Assembly: GCA_021292165.1 (NCBI GenBank)
Contig: CM037879.1
Location: forward strand, 268,703,160-268,767,159
Direction: 5' to 3'
Length of the DNA: 64,000 bases
DNA from: Shinisaurus crocodilurus
Lineage: Eukaryota > Chordata > Lepidosauria > Squamata > Shinisauridae
The notes beneath the pieces are model-generated. The model made no database searches and was not told where the DNA came from. It saw only the letters and a list, made by a program, of their open reading frames with translations. Positions within the stretch are counted from its first letter, which is position 1, and each line of letters starts with the position of its first letter. Made by a program: the position numbers and the translations under genes. Positions 1 to 10,271 of the stretch are shown here, one piece after another.

Positions 1-497
1 AAAATCACAAAAACAGTCTTTTGAACCCACCGTTTTCTGCTCCAACACACAAAGAAGGCAAACTTTCAAAGAAGGCAAACTAATAAGGCTCAGAGAAAAG
101 TAACCCAGCCAACATACTGAATACAAGGCAGAGACAAGGTCTGAATCTCAAATGCCAAATCACTTATTTGCCCCCCACAAAACACAGCAAAAGATCCATC
201 TCAGAGCAGGAAAACTGGCGATGCTCAGAGAAACACAGAGGCAAAACATCACCACACCAAAATGAACCAACAAACCAGCCCACACACACCACACCAAAAA
301 GAAAGCAAAACAACAACAGGCAAGACAGGGACACACACATGAACGTCCCTCTCATTTCCTCTGCCTCTAGCCCTCAAGAATATTCCCCGCTTTCTAAGAA
401 TGCCTCAGGGTTCCAGAGGCATTCCCGGAAATAAAGATAGCGCTGGAGGCTGGTGCATCACTTTGCATCACACCAGCTTCCCAGTTGTTATACTGCA
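1..497. other. Unrecognised non-coding DNA
   Basis: A-rich sequence followed by mixed sequence. Short ORFs on both strands show no recognisable motif. I see no repeat family here. Confidence 0.5.
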
Positions 498-498
498 T

Positions 499-526
<28 letters not shown>
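498..526. repeat. (AT)n microsatellite
   Basis: Uninterrupted alternating TA run of about 29 bases. Confidence 0.95.
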
Positions 527-530
<4 letters not shown>

Positions 531-1159
531 AAACTCTTTTTTAAAAATAAAAAAAATCAGGAGGGGTGGGGAATGAGGTGTCCACAGGCACATTGGTGTG
601 AAGAGTAATAGTGCAAGCTATTGCATGACATGGGACTCTGTGGGCACTATGTTGGAGACCCCAGCGCGCTACACCGTATTGTCTCTCAACCAGAGCCACT
701 GGAGGGGACACGGACACACACACAAAACTCCAGTTGCTGCAAAGTGTACCCACAAGCCTTTTTGTTCACAACTGTATCAGTTGTCTAAAGATTACTGGAC
801 TCTGTCAGGCCACAGCTAGCACCATTCCTCTTTACATTTGCGGACTGCCTAGAAAGGCAAGCGTAGTGTTTGTGATACGCCCCATTCCTCAAGCTAGGCC
901 AGGATTTCAGAATGACCTGGATTAAGCACAAATAATCCACCCCAGGATTTATACTAGACTGGCAAGGCTAGGGCCAGTCTGTCTGTGGCTGTCTGCAAGG
1001 AAGGAACACTACAATAAACTACTCCTCTCCTAAGTTTTGTGTGGAACCAGATTCTTACTTCCAAGGGTCCCAGGCCCCTGGACAAAACAGCGAGTAACTC
1101 TGACCCTATGCAACGTATTTCCCTTTAGTTCTCTTTCCAAGGACTGTTCCCTGTCACTT
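527..1159. other. Unrecognised non-coding DNA
   Basis: Mixed composition. Short ORFs on both strands lack family motifs. Nothing supportable is seen. Confidence 0.5.
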
Positions 1160-1255
1160 TTGGAGATTTGGGCTGCATTCCTGAGCATAATTAGACTGCT
1201 TAAATCCTATTGAAGCCAATGGGATTTAGGTAGCTTAACTGTGAGCAAGATTTCA
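1160..1255. repeat. Degenerate short palindromic repeat (TAGGATTGC family)
   Basis: The stretch resembles the copies at 31740-31945, with a TTGAAGCCAATGGG core corresponding to their TTGAGTTCAATGGG core. It is strongly diverged and the boundaries are approximate. Confidence 0.35.
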
Positions 1256-2599
1256 GTTATTATCTACCTACCTTGTAATTTCGCAGATATAGAATCATCC
1301 CCTTCAGCAAACTATGGATCCTAGCACATCTCAATGAAATGTTGGCCAAATGCCCCCAAGTCTTTATGATTTGGAGCCAATTTTGCATCCTGGCTTCTTC
1401 ATAAAACAGCCTGGTTTAATCTAAGCACCCGAGGTTGCTGCATGAGAGACTTCATAGAAAGAGCAATAGCATCAAAGTGAAGCAATGATTTAAAAAATAT
1501 GTATGCATAAATCAATATATGTAACGTGAACATCAACTTAATTTGTTGTGCCTGTGGCCACTGGCAATGATATATTATGGCATTCATTGAGGAAAAAAAC
1601 TACCTCATTTTTATCAAGATCTACTTAATATTCTTCATTCAATATTTTATACCCAGATTTAATATTTCATCAACTCTGTTAATCATCTCTAAAGAAGGTG
1701 ACTTTCAGTGCTAGTTAATTGCTACACTCCTGGCAATTTCTTTTCCATCTTCCCCTTAGGGTTATGATGTGACACAAACCCTGTGTGTGTTTTATCCTTT
1801 CTCCTGAATTTGAAGCCTATGAACGTAGGAGCACCTTTTAATGACAACCACAGGGCCATTCTTCTTTGAGGGCTTCTAGCTTTTGACTTCAGGTCACTCC
1901 CCATGTGGCTCCCTTTAAAGTTCATCGAAATTATCATCTAGCACGTGTGTGCATGTGCGTGTGCATGTGTGTGTTTTGCAGCTTCGACTGTTGGCAAAAT
2001 CATTAAGAACAGATAATGCAAACCAACCTCCTAGTCCCATTAAATAATTTAATGCCACATTGTTCTGTAATGAGCGTGACATTTCATCATTTCTATAGCA
2101 TCAGATGCTTTCTTTCCAGTTCTTGTGCACATCGGGGAGAAGTATTAATAATTGTGACAGAATATGGTTACACCGAAGGGACTGAGGGAGGTCTGGGAGA
2201 AAGCTAGCTCAGGATAGGAATTAGGCACTATTAGAAAAGGCACAGTCAGAAAGAGATCATGAAAGAGCTGCTACTCCGTTTATTAGCTACAGGCAGGCAT
2301 ATAGAGCTTGTTCTTCCAAACCCAAGTCGCTGCTATCAAAGGGTGGAATATATTTTGAGAAAGGACCCACATCTTGAGGGGACAGATGTTTTCCAAGCAA
2401 TGTGAGGGATAACTCCAACTGATTTGGGGGTGGGTGGGTGGAATAAAAAAAAAAAGGATGGATATAAGAATAGCAATCCATGTATCTCTTTCGAAAATGT
2501 CCCCTACAGTGTCCTGTCCAGCATGTGGTAATACACATTAAAGCTGAGGGACTTATAAAGAGGTTCTGAAAGCCAGAAGGGATCATTTGAAAAGCAGCA
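1256..2599. other. Unrecognised non-coding DNA with a short TG/TGC-rich stretch
   Basis: AT-rich unique-looking DNA. A TGTGTGC-type simple stretch lies at about 1943-1975. ORFs of 60-100 codons on both strands look like chance. Confidence 0.5.
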
Positions 2600-2880
2600 A
2601 CCCTTTAGCAGAAGGGTTTACAGGGCTTTTATTATTTCTTCTGAATCCAAATATACTCAATGGCCTCCACACTGCCAAAGATTTGCTTGTTTCCCCCAGG
2701 ACACCCTTCATCGCAACATTTGAACTATTAAACTGCCATGGATATTAAAGCTGCTAAGAATGCTATTGTTATTACCGTTAATTCAGATTTGTAATCTTCT
2801 GCCAATTTCAGAGTGGAAAACTAGATTTCTTTGTCCGATTGTCATCAAACTAACCCTTTGAAATAGACCCAGATGAGGAA
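2600..2880. other. Unique, balanced-composition block (possible conserved non-coding element)
   Basis: There is no repeat signature. Interspersed AT-rich words such as CATGGATATTAAAGCTGC and TTATTACCGTTAATTC give it the look of a regulatory or conserved block. This is impression only; conservation cannot be seen from one sequence. Confidence 0.15.
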
Positions 2881-3859
2881 CTGCAGGCAAGCAAGGCATG
2901 GTCTCAGACCCCATATCTATGTGCCTCCTTCACCACACCATCGCACCACACCACCTCCTAGCCTACTGCCTTACGTTCAGATCTAGACATTATTTGGGAT
3001 AGGGGTGGGCAGCCTGGAAGAAACCATTTCTTGGATAAAGTAGAAAAGAAGTGGATGAATCATATCCCCACCACCACCTCTGGTGAGAGCCACTGTACCA
3101 TAGTGGCTGCCTGTGATGGACAGCTGGAGTGCCGCCTCTCCCCTCCCTAGAGCTCAGAGCCAATCACAGTTCTTGGGATGTTTGCAAGGAGCAGAGAGCT
3201 GTGACAGGCTGTGGGGCAGTTAGTGTGTGGGTTGCGGGTGCAATTGGGAGACATCTAGAGAAGCACTCAGAACCAATATTGGAGGTTAGAAGAGTTACCT
3301 CGGCCTGGAGCTGAAATACTGTAATAGTTTTTAAGATAAGCAAGCACCCGAATGTAACTGATGTTTCCATCTGTAGAAATAAACTTATTTTGATTTACTG
3401 TTAATCCTTAGCGTGGGAGTGAGTGACTCAGAGAAGGAACACACACATCTGAGAGAACAATCTCTGAGGAGAAAGGTGGCAGCGAAGGAAATACGAGTAT
3501 TCAGGTCATTACGCTAGCTAGCAGAGGCAGTTGGGGCCAAAGGCTTGTGAGGAGAGAGGAGTATCCCAAGCAACTGCAGGTGTGTCTCCGAGGGACTGGG
3601 AAGGGGATCCTGAGTGAAAGAGGCTGAGCGTCTTCCGTGAATCCCAGGTAGGAGGCAAGCAGGATACCTGAGAGGAACGTAGTGACCTGGGTGCAGGGCC
3701 TGAGTATAAGGCCCATAGTTTGAGCAAGGGAGCTGTACAAAATGAAAGAGTAGGGTGGCTAAAACACCTGAGGGCTTCCACGAGTGTGGGGGCAGAGGTG
3801 GGTGTGCCACAGTGGCTAAGAGACCCAAGTCCCTAGTTCAGATCTTGCATCTGCCATGA
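2881..3859. other. Unrecognised non-coding DNA
   Basis: Mixed sequence, G-rich on the plus strand at 3470-3830. Overlapping minus-strand ORFs there have low-complexity, proline- and serine-rich translations and are not credible genes. Confidence 0.45.
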
Positions 3860-4210
3860 TGAATGCACTAGATGGCCTCAGGTGGATGCTCAAACTCCCT
3901 GAGATTCTCCGAACGCCACATCGAAGCTCAGTTCTCCTCACTCCTATTTTCATTTGCAACCCATTTTTCTTTTCATTTGAACAGGAAAAGTGTGCATTTC
4001 TGCATGCATTTTTTTCAAAAGTGTGCACTTCCCACATTGACTAAAGCATGATAATGTGTTGCTATTTTTAAAATGCACATTTTCCCAACACAATCGCAAG
4101 TTCGGGAATGTGTGAGCTTTCCCCCAAAAATATGTGTTCACGTTCGGGATTTCAAACAGGGCAAGTTCTGATAATTTGTGAACTGTACTGAAATTCTCCC
4201 ATCAGTAATA
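3860..4210. mobile_element. Degenerate member of the AT-rich GTGCAC-ladder MITE family
   Basis: It contains the family's internal ladder of A/T runs alternating with GTGCA-type words (AAAAGTGTGCATTTCTGCAT, AAAATGCACATTTTCCC). The same layout occurs at 59270-59660 and in better-preserved copies at 30514-30954 and 61931-62363. Ends are not resolved. Confidence 0.55.
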
Positions 4211-4316
4211 TGATGAATAATATGAACTTATCTTCCATGGTTGTTACAATTAGGATTACAATAAATTAATGAACGTGGAGTGCTTTGAAAGCTTGAAAGT
4301 GCTACATGAACATATG

Positions 4317-5105
4317 CAGGGCCGGTGCTACCATTAGGCCAACTAGGCGGCTGCCTAGAGCGCATGGCTAAATGGGGCGTAGAAACCACACCAAATCAGA
4401 AGCCTCCCTGGTTTTCCCCCCTTCACTTCGCTTCTTTCTCTCTCCATGTGTAGGTCTCTTCCTCTGTTTTTGTTGTCCCCAGGCTTGCTTTCTCTTTCTG
4501 TCTTTCTTTCTTCCCCCCCTCTCTCCCCCTCCTCCTTTTCTTTCCCCGCTGTGGCTACTTTGGCTACTTCCTTTTTTTCGCCGTCCTCCTGCTGCTGCTG
4601 CTGCCGCTTGCCCGAGCCTTATGCCGCTCCTGTTTCTTTCGCAAGTGGGTCTCTTTAGCAAAGCTGCTTTCTCGTACAGCACATGGGGTTATAAGGGGAG
4701 GAGAAGGGGGGGCGGTTAGGGAGGGAGGTGGCGGCGGTGGCGGCGCTGGAGGAGGAGGGAGGTGGGTGGGGGGAGGGAGGCAGAAAGATAGAGGGGGGTA
4801 ACCAGAGTGAACTCTCCCCAAGCTGAGGAGCCCTCACCCCTACCCAGGGAGAATGATAAAAGGAGTGGGGGTTGGGAGGAAGGGGGGGCTGGGGGAGCAA
4901 AAAAAATTAATAATAAATTTTTATTTAATAATAAATATCAGAAGCAAAAAATAAACCAGAATTTTGCATGCACGTGAAAGTAGAATTGGAGAGGGTGGGG
5001 GGAAGAGGAGCTTGCAGGAGAGGAGATGGGGTGTGTGGGGGGAGGAGAGATAAATTTTGCACATACACACAAAAAAGAAGGTAAAGGGGGAGGGGAACAA
5101 AAAGA

Positions 5106-5136
<31 letters not shown>

Positions 5137-5368
5137 AGGGGTAAGAAAAGAAAGGGGGGGGAAGAGAGGGAAGACAGACCAGAGAATCCCAGTGATCAAA
5201 TATGCTAAGGAGGAGGATAATTTATTATAATAATTTTTTTAGGTTTCGCCAATTGACTTTTATTTCATAATGGGCATAGGGCTGGAGAGAGGGAGGGCTC
5301 AAGTGGGAAGGGGGGGTGCTAAATATCTGATCTTGCCTAGGGCACCAAACTGCCATGCACCGGCCCTG
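4317..5368 (+). mobile_element. hAT-type non-autonomous DNA transposon, copy 1 (1,052 bp)
   Basis: The terminal inverted repeats are CAGGGCCGGTGC at the left and its reverse complement GCACCGGCCCTG at the right. The flanks carry a perfect 8-bp duplication, AACATATG, at 4309-4316 and 5369-5376. Termini starting CAGGG plus an 8-bp TSD are the hallmark of the hAT superfamily. The interior is a polypyrimidine block (4420-4600) followed by a polypurine block (4700-5200). It encodes no transposase; the proline- and serine-rich ORFs are low complexity. The left subterminal region (ACCATTAGGCCAACTAGGCG) matches the right end of the copy at 19564-20132, so the two copies are in opposite orientation. 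Confidence 0.92.
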
Positions 5369-5394
5369 AACATATGATCTATTATGATTATTTT

Positions 5395-5539
5395 CAGTGG
5401 AGGCTGGTGGCGCCAATGTCAGTGGGGCAGTGCATTTGGGGGGTAGGGTTAAGCACCATGGATAGCTCCTTTAAAGTTCAGACTACAACCCGGGGTGGAT
5501 ATACCGCCCCACTGACACTGGAGCCACCAGCCTCTACTG
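5395..5539. mobile_element. Palindromic CAGTGGAGGCTGG element, copy 1 (short form)
   Basis: The left arm starts CAGTGGAGGCTGGTGGCGCC and the right arm ends GGAGCCACCAGCCTCTACTG, its near-perfect inverse. Flanks ATTATTTT and GTTATTCT differ at two of eight positions and are consistent with an aged 8-bp TSD of hAT type. Three longer copies lie at 28119, 45828 and 56865. This copy lacks about 50 bp of interior. Confidence 0.85.
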
Positions 5540-5547
5540 GTTATTCT

Positions 5548-6141
5548 GAAGAGCCAACAAAATGGACATCCAGGAACACTGAAGTACAACAATGATCCTG
5601 AACTTCCAACCAATGCCCTAATGAGGTGAAGGTGAGAGAAATGAAATTTTAATTAGATCAATAAATTCATTTGTGAGGTAAAATTTGAGCCCAGCTCTCC
5701 CCAAACCAATCCAAACAACCTTGGATCTTCAGCCTTCTTCCTCTTCCTCTTCTTCAGTAAACTGAGTGACTGGTTGTCAGGGACAAGGTATTCAAAATGC
5801 ACGTTTCAGCTCATGTAGAAGCTTCCTCAACCCATTTTACTAATCAATTGAGGACTCACCGTAGAGGCAGGGCTTACTTTCTTAAAAACAGAGCTGTCAG
5901 TGCTCAACAAAGTATCTGGGATCAATGCTTTGTGCAAATAGCCTCTCAAACTTCTCCATCCCTATTTGTGGGCAGAGAAATGGAGGCGGGGGGACAGTTT
6001 CACCAAATTTCTCCAAGAGGAGGAGAAATTCTCCAACGGTTTCTCACAGGTGGGGCTCACCATTGGCAGGGGCTATAGCACAACTTCTTTCTTTTTTTCC
6101 CCTAAGGTTATTTTTCAAAGATCAAAAACTTCAATGATCAA
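5548..6141. other. Unrecognised non-coding DNA
   Basis: Overlapping plus-strand ORFs at 5797-6259 have no recognisable domain. No repeat structure is noted. Confidence 0.45.
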
Positions 6142-6606
6142 AATACCTGCTGGCTTAAGACTAGAGTTAAGGACTATCTCATGCTGGCTCAAGTTCCACA
6201 AAGCCAGGAAATTAGAAGCTAAGGCTGATGCCTTAACTGACATCCCCTGTCATCAGTAACGATGTTGTGCAATGTCACAAATTGTGCTTGCTTACAAGCC
6301 ACAAACAGGCATGGGCCAACACACAGGAGGATTCATCTAGCAATACAGTAAGGCTTATATACTTCATAGAGCAATACAGGATCAGGAAAACATGGGGCAT
6401 CTTCTTTGCTGACCAAGGAAAACTGTGGGTGCATGGAGGGTAAGTTGTAAGCAAGCACAATTTGTGACACTGCATAATATCGTTACTGATAACAGGGCAC
6501 GTCAGTTAAGGCATCAGCCTTAGCTCCTAATTTCTTGGATTTGTCAAGTTTGAGACTAACATGAGATGGCCTTAGCTCTGGTCTTAAAGAGGCAGGTTTT
6601 TTTTTT
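6142..6606. repeat. Long foldback (inverted-repeat) element
   Basis: A left arm of about 155 bp (6142-6296) is repeated in inverse, with scattered substitutions, at about 6446-6606. Shared words include AAGGCTGATGCCTTAACTGA and GTCACAAATTGTGCTTGCTT. The spacer of about 150 bp is unique. The structure suggests a foldback or long-hairpin DNA element. No TSD was identified. Confidence 0.8.
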
Positions 6607-7199
6607 AAAAATCATCGGATTTTCTTTTTAATTGTAACTTTTAGCCATTCACTCTCATTCCGCCTTTTTTATTTAGTTAGTTAACTGCAAGTGCACAGAT
6701 GCAGCTACAGCTGCATATTCACTGTACCCTAAAGGAACTCTATTCACTCCACTTGGACATTTTCAAGCTGGGAGCCCAACAGAGAGCTTATGAATTGGCT
6801 GTGTCTGTTTGTAAGTGCAGACATAGCTTTCTTCTTTAATGTGGCAATGGAACTATGGTAGCTATAGAACTGAAAGAGAGGGAGAGAAGGAAGGAATGAA
6901 GGAGAATGATGCATTCTTCTAATCAAAGAGAATATCTGAAAGATCCTCACATCCTTGCTTGAGGGCAAGTCCAGTTGGTATCTAAATAATGTTATGCTGA
7001 GCATTTATGTAGAGAAATACAACTTTATAAATCCCAGGTTCTCTCCTAACTTGAATATAAATATTTAACATGGGGATATAAAAACAACTGGAAGTCATAA
7101 ATAATGGTTCCAAAGTAATATCAAATGCTATTCTGTAGTTCTAGACCTTTCTTTGGTGTTCTGGTTACAAAAATTACAGATATATTTTAGTTTTGAGAT
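6607..7199. other. Unrecognised AT-rich non-coding DNA
   Basis: No repeat family or credible ORF is recognised. Confidence 0.45.
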
Positions 7200-7781
7200 T
7201 TTGTTTTAAAATTATCATTTTATTATTTAATTTATATTTCACCTTTCAGCCGAAGGTGACCTTATTGTTGGCACTCAAGGTGGCTAACAATAATTAAAAT
7301 AAAGTATAAAACAAAGCCTTAATTAAAGTATAAAAACAGATCTATAAAAACACAATTAAAATAAAACAATAAAAGAAATAGACACCATCCAACCAATTAA
7401 AAGCCCTTGTCAGCAACAGACCAGCTTTCATGGCAAAAGCCTGCTGGCATAAAATGTCTTTGCCTACCAGCAGAAGGAAAACAGAGAGAAAGCCAACCTA
7501 ACCTGTTTTGGAAGGGAGTTACAGAGCCTGGGAATGGCCACAAAGAAGGCCTTCTCCCACGTTCCCATCAGACATGCCTCTAATGGAGGAAGGACCTTGA
7601 GAAGGGCCTCCCCTAAAGATCTCAAAAACAGGGTAGGCTTGTATGGGAGAATAAGTTCTTTCAGGTACCTAGTCCCAAGTTGTACAGCGTTTTTTAGATC
7701 ATAACCAGGACTATGATTTTTGCCTGGAAACAGAACAGTAGCCAGTGAAGCTGTTGTGACAAGGGAGTCATGTTTTCCCAT
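7200..7781 (-). pseudogene. L2-type LINE 3' end (C-terminal reverse-transcriptase tail and 3' UTR)
   Basis: The minus-strand ORF at 7464-7781 ends in a run resembling the C-terminus of L2/Rex-type reverse transcriptases: WEKAFFVAIPRLCNSLPKQV corresponds to the family pattern RAFSVAAPxLWNSLPxxLR. Plus-strand sequence at 7230-7310 is the inverse of an L2/CR1-like 3' UTR (CACTCAAGGTGGCTAACAAT). No upstream polymerase core is present, so the copy is 5'-truncated. It is a dead retrotransposon fragment, not a host gene. Confidence 0.7.
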
Positions 7782-7824
7782 TAACTGGCCCCAGTCAACA
7801 GTCTGGTAACAGCATTTTGGACAA

Positions 7825-8238
7825 GGGATTCATTTCAATTCATTTTTGAGTAGGATTTACCCAGTTCACACACCTCCTGGACTGAACACAGACTCAAACG
7901 TAATCTGAAGTTGAAGTCTGAGCTAGCAATGTGATTTATGGACCCAAACAAAATGTGTTCAACAGCATGCATACATTTGAACAATGTGCATGAAAAAATG
8001 CATACTTTTGAAAAAAATGTGCACAAACATGCATTAATCAATGAGAGAAGGATGTGTACATTTCAAAGACGGGCACATTTGCTGCATACATTTAGAAAAC
8101 ACACAAAAATACACATGGATTTTCATGCAGAAAGAAAAAAAAGTTTGCAATCTGATAGGCATGAATGAGTCAGAATGAGCTTCAAGATGGAATTTAGAGA
8201 ACTTCAATAAGCTTTATTTTTACTTGTACTCACACCCC
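7825..8238. mobile_element. AT-rich GTGCAC-ladder MITE
   Basis: It starts at AGGGATTCATTTCAATTC, shared with copies at 30514 and 61931, and ends CACACCCCTA, a degraded inverse of the left terminus. The interior carries the family's repeated ATGTGCACAAACATGC-like words. Confidence 0.75.
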
Positions 8239-8491
8239 TATTCTGGACCAGCTGAAGTTTTCGAACACTTATTTATCAGTTATTTATCAATTCTAATAAT
8301 GATTTTGGCAGCCATCTTTGATTTTTAAATTCCCATTTTTTCAACATCACAGCAAGCTGATGTATACATCAACCTATGTCATTTTATGCTCTACAACTAA
8401 GACATAATAATATTGTTTCATAATATTGTTTGTACATTGTTGCCCAAAATAGATTTGTCAGCTGCCATTTTGTAAGTTTTCAATTTAGGGT

Positions 8492-9097
8492 GCAATCCTA
8501 TGCAAGTCCAGCCCAATTGATGGAGGGCTCTGATCTTTGAGCCCTCCATCCATCCTAAGCCCTGCCAGGCTATTGCAGGATGAGCAACAGAGACTATTTT
8601 CCCTCTCCATCCCCCAAAATACATTTTATGTTTTGAGGGACATTTGCTCCCATCAAACTCAAGCTTGCTGCTGGTGGCGGGGGTGGGGGCATTGGATCCA
8701 GTGGGTCCCCAGCCTCTCTCCTACATGCCCGCTGGAATGCCCCCATCCTTCCCTCTTTCATAGATTTCATAGATCTATAGAGTTGGAAGGGGCCTACAAG
8801 GCCATCGAGTCCAAACCCCTGCTCAGTGCAGGAAACTAGAGGAGGGGTCTCCCATCCAAATAATAGCCAGGCCTGACCCTGCTTAGCTTTCCACGCTCAG
8901 ACAAGCTGAGCCAGCGCTTCTTCCCATTTCCAAGATCGCAGCTTTCCACGACAGCTGGGAGGGGCTTGGGGCATGGGAAGGGGGAATCCGTGCTTGGATA
9001 TTCCCCTCCAAGGTTGTAGCTCTATCTACAGCCTCGGAGAGATCTGCAGCACCCTAAGGCCGCTCAGATCCTAAGTGTCCAGCAGCCATAGGATTGC
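8492..9097. mobile_element. Element with GCAATCCTATGC / GCCATAGGATTGC termini, hosting a 5S-SINE
   Basis: The left end GCAATCCTATGC and right end GCCATAGGATTGC are inverse of one another. A second element with matching ends lies at 55489-55900. The interior is interrupted by the 5S-SINE at 8763-8915. No transposase ORF is seen, so classification is left open. Confidence 0.55.
8763..8915 (-). mobile_element. 5S rRNA-derived SINE with CR1-like tail, copy 1
   Basis: On the minus strand the head reads AAGCTAAGCAGGGTCAGGCC then TTTGGATGGGAGACC, matching the box A / intermediate / box C control region of 5S rRNA. The tail is GAGTTGGAAGGGGCC in inverse, as in the CR1 3' end. The 5' end is truncated relative to the copies at 24452 and 33210. 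Confidence 0.88.
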
Positions 9098-9999
9098 TCC
9101 CTTGGACCTCTAGAAGGTTTTGGGATACATATTAGGGATAAATATTAATTGACGGAAGCTCAGTTTTGTAGTTAGTACACAAACAACCTGTAGAACTTTG
9201 AAAAAAAAGGTGAAACACACTCACTTCTTTTCTTTCCCCCCTTTTGCCCTAGCTTGCTACAGATGGCACACTTCAAGAAACACTGACCCACCAAGCTCAG
9301 CTTGGCGTCTTCTTCAGGTTGGTGACCTTAATGAGCAACCAGCTCACCCACCTTTAACAAACAGTGGAATTTGGGAGCAGTGACAACACACACGATCCCA
9401 CTCCCTCTTTCTGCTCATTCAAGGCCCCCTCCAACGCTATGATTTTAGGACTGTGTGCAACTGTTACATGGTTGCAGTTCTATATCATTGCTCTGGAGCA
9501 TTTCAGTAATCCTATTTCACTCCAGATATTTTATACTTTGTGCCAGTGTCAGCACAAACATAAGCAATGCCTAGTTCCCAAATCTCTGGCAAACAGCAGA
9601 GCACCACAGCTTCTTAATAAAAGTGAGCCTGTTCTCACTGCCGTGGAATTTACAAAAGGCCAATGTTACAAAATGCAAAGGGACCTCAGAAATATCAACG
9701 TTCATCCAGCTTGGGAGCCTCCTGGCACTGAGATATCATTTGAACTGACAGTTTCTAAATGTTTGACTTGATCTGTTGTCACATTGTTACATACGGCATC
9801 CCTTGGCAGTGATCTGACTTTATCCCTTCAGACACTGGAAAATGGGGTGGCAAGCAAGCTCTGTTCTACACCTGTAGGTGTTTAGCTCACGGCTCTTCAA
9901 ACAAGGTGCTGGGCAGGAATGCTAGCATTTGGCTCGAGATGAAAATCGCATTTGGAATTGCTTTGCTGTTGGTAAGGAAATGTGATGCAGGGCTCAACT
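9098..9999. other. Unrecognised non-coding DNA
   Basis: A 135-codon plus-strand ORF (9364-9771) has no recognisable motif. It contains CHCxHKHK-like residues but no domain I can name. I treat it as chance. Confidence 0.4.
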
Positions 10000-10254
10000 T
10001 CTTCTTTTTCTTTAATTATTTTACTTACAACTACTAATGAATACAACAAAAAATACAACATAAACATTGTACACACACCCCACCTCTTGGGACCAAGTTA
10101 TATTTCTCCCCCCCAAATATATATATATATATATATATATAAGATATTATTCTATATTCCAAAAATGTAACACATCTTGACAAGGTTCGTTCGCCTTCCC
10201 CTTCACCAAGACATAATCCAAAAATTTACCCCAAATGTTCACAAAAGTATCTTT
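10000..10254 (-). mobile_element. Older L1 3' portion (host of the insertion)
   Basis: AT-rich sequence continuous, across the insertion at 10272-12064, with the L1 ORF2 remnant at 12065-12600 in minus orientation. An (AT)n run lies at 10117-10141. Confidence 0.5.
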
Positions 10255-10271
10255 CTCCAATTGTCCTTTTT
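10255..10271. repeat. Target-site duplication, left copy (17 bp)
   Basis: CTCCAATTGTCCTTTTT is identical to 12065-12081. Read on the minus strand it begins with AAAAA, as expected at L1 endonuclease sites. Confidence 0.9.

Noticed and set aside
4368..5208. Several ORFs of 70-115 codons
   Set aside because: Polypyrimidine and polypurine composition in hAT copy 1 explains the leucine/serine/proline and arginine/lysine/glutamate strings.
9364..9771. 135-codon ORF as a gene
   Set aside because: No recognisable motif, no splice or promoter support, and length is compatible with chance in this composition.
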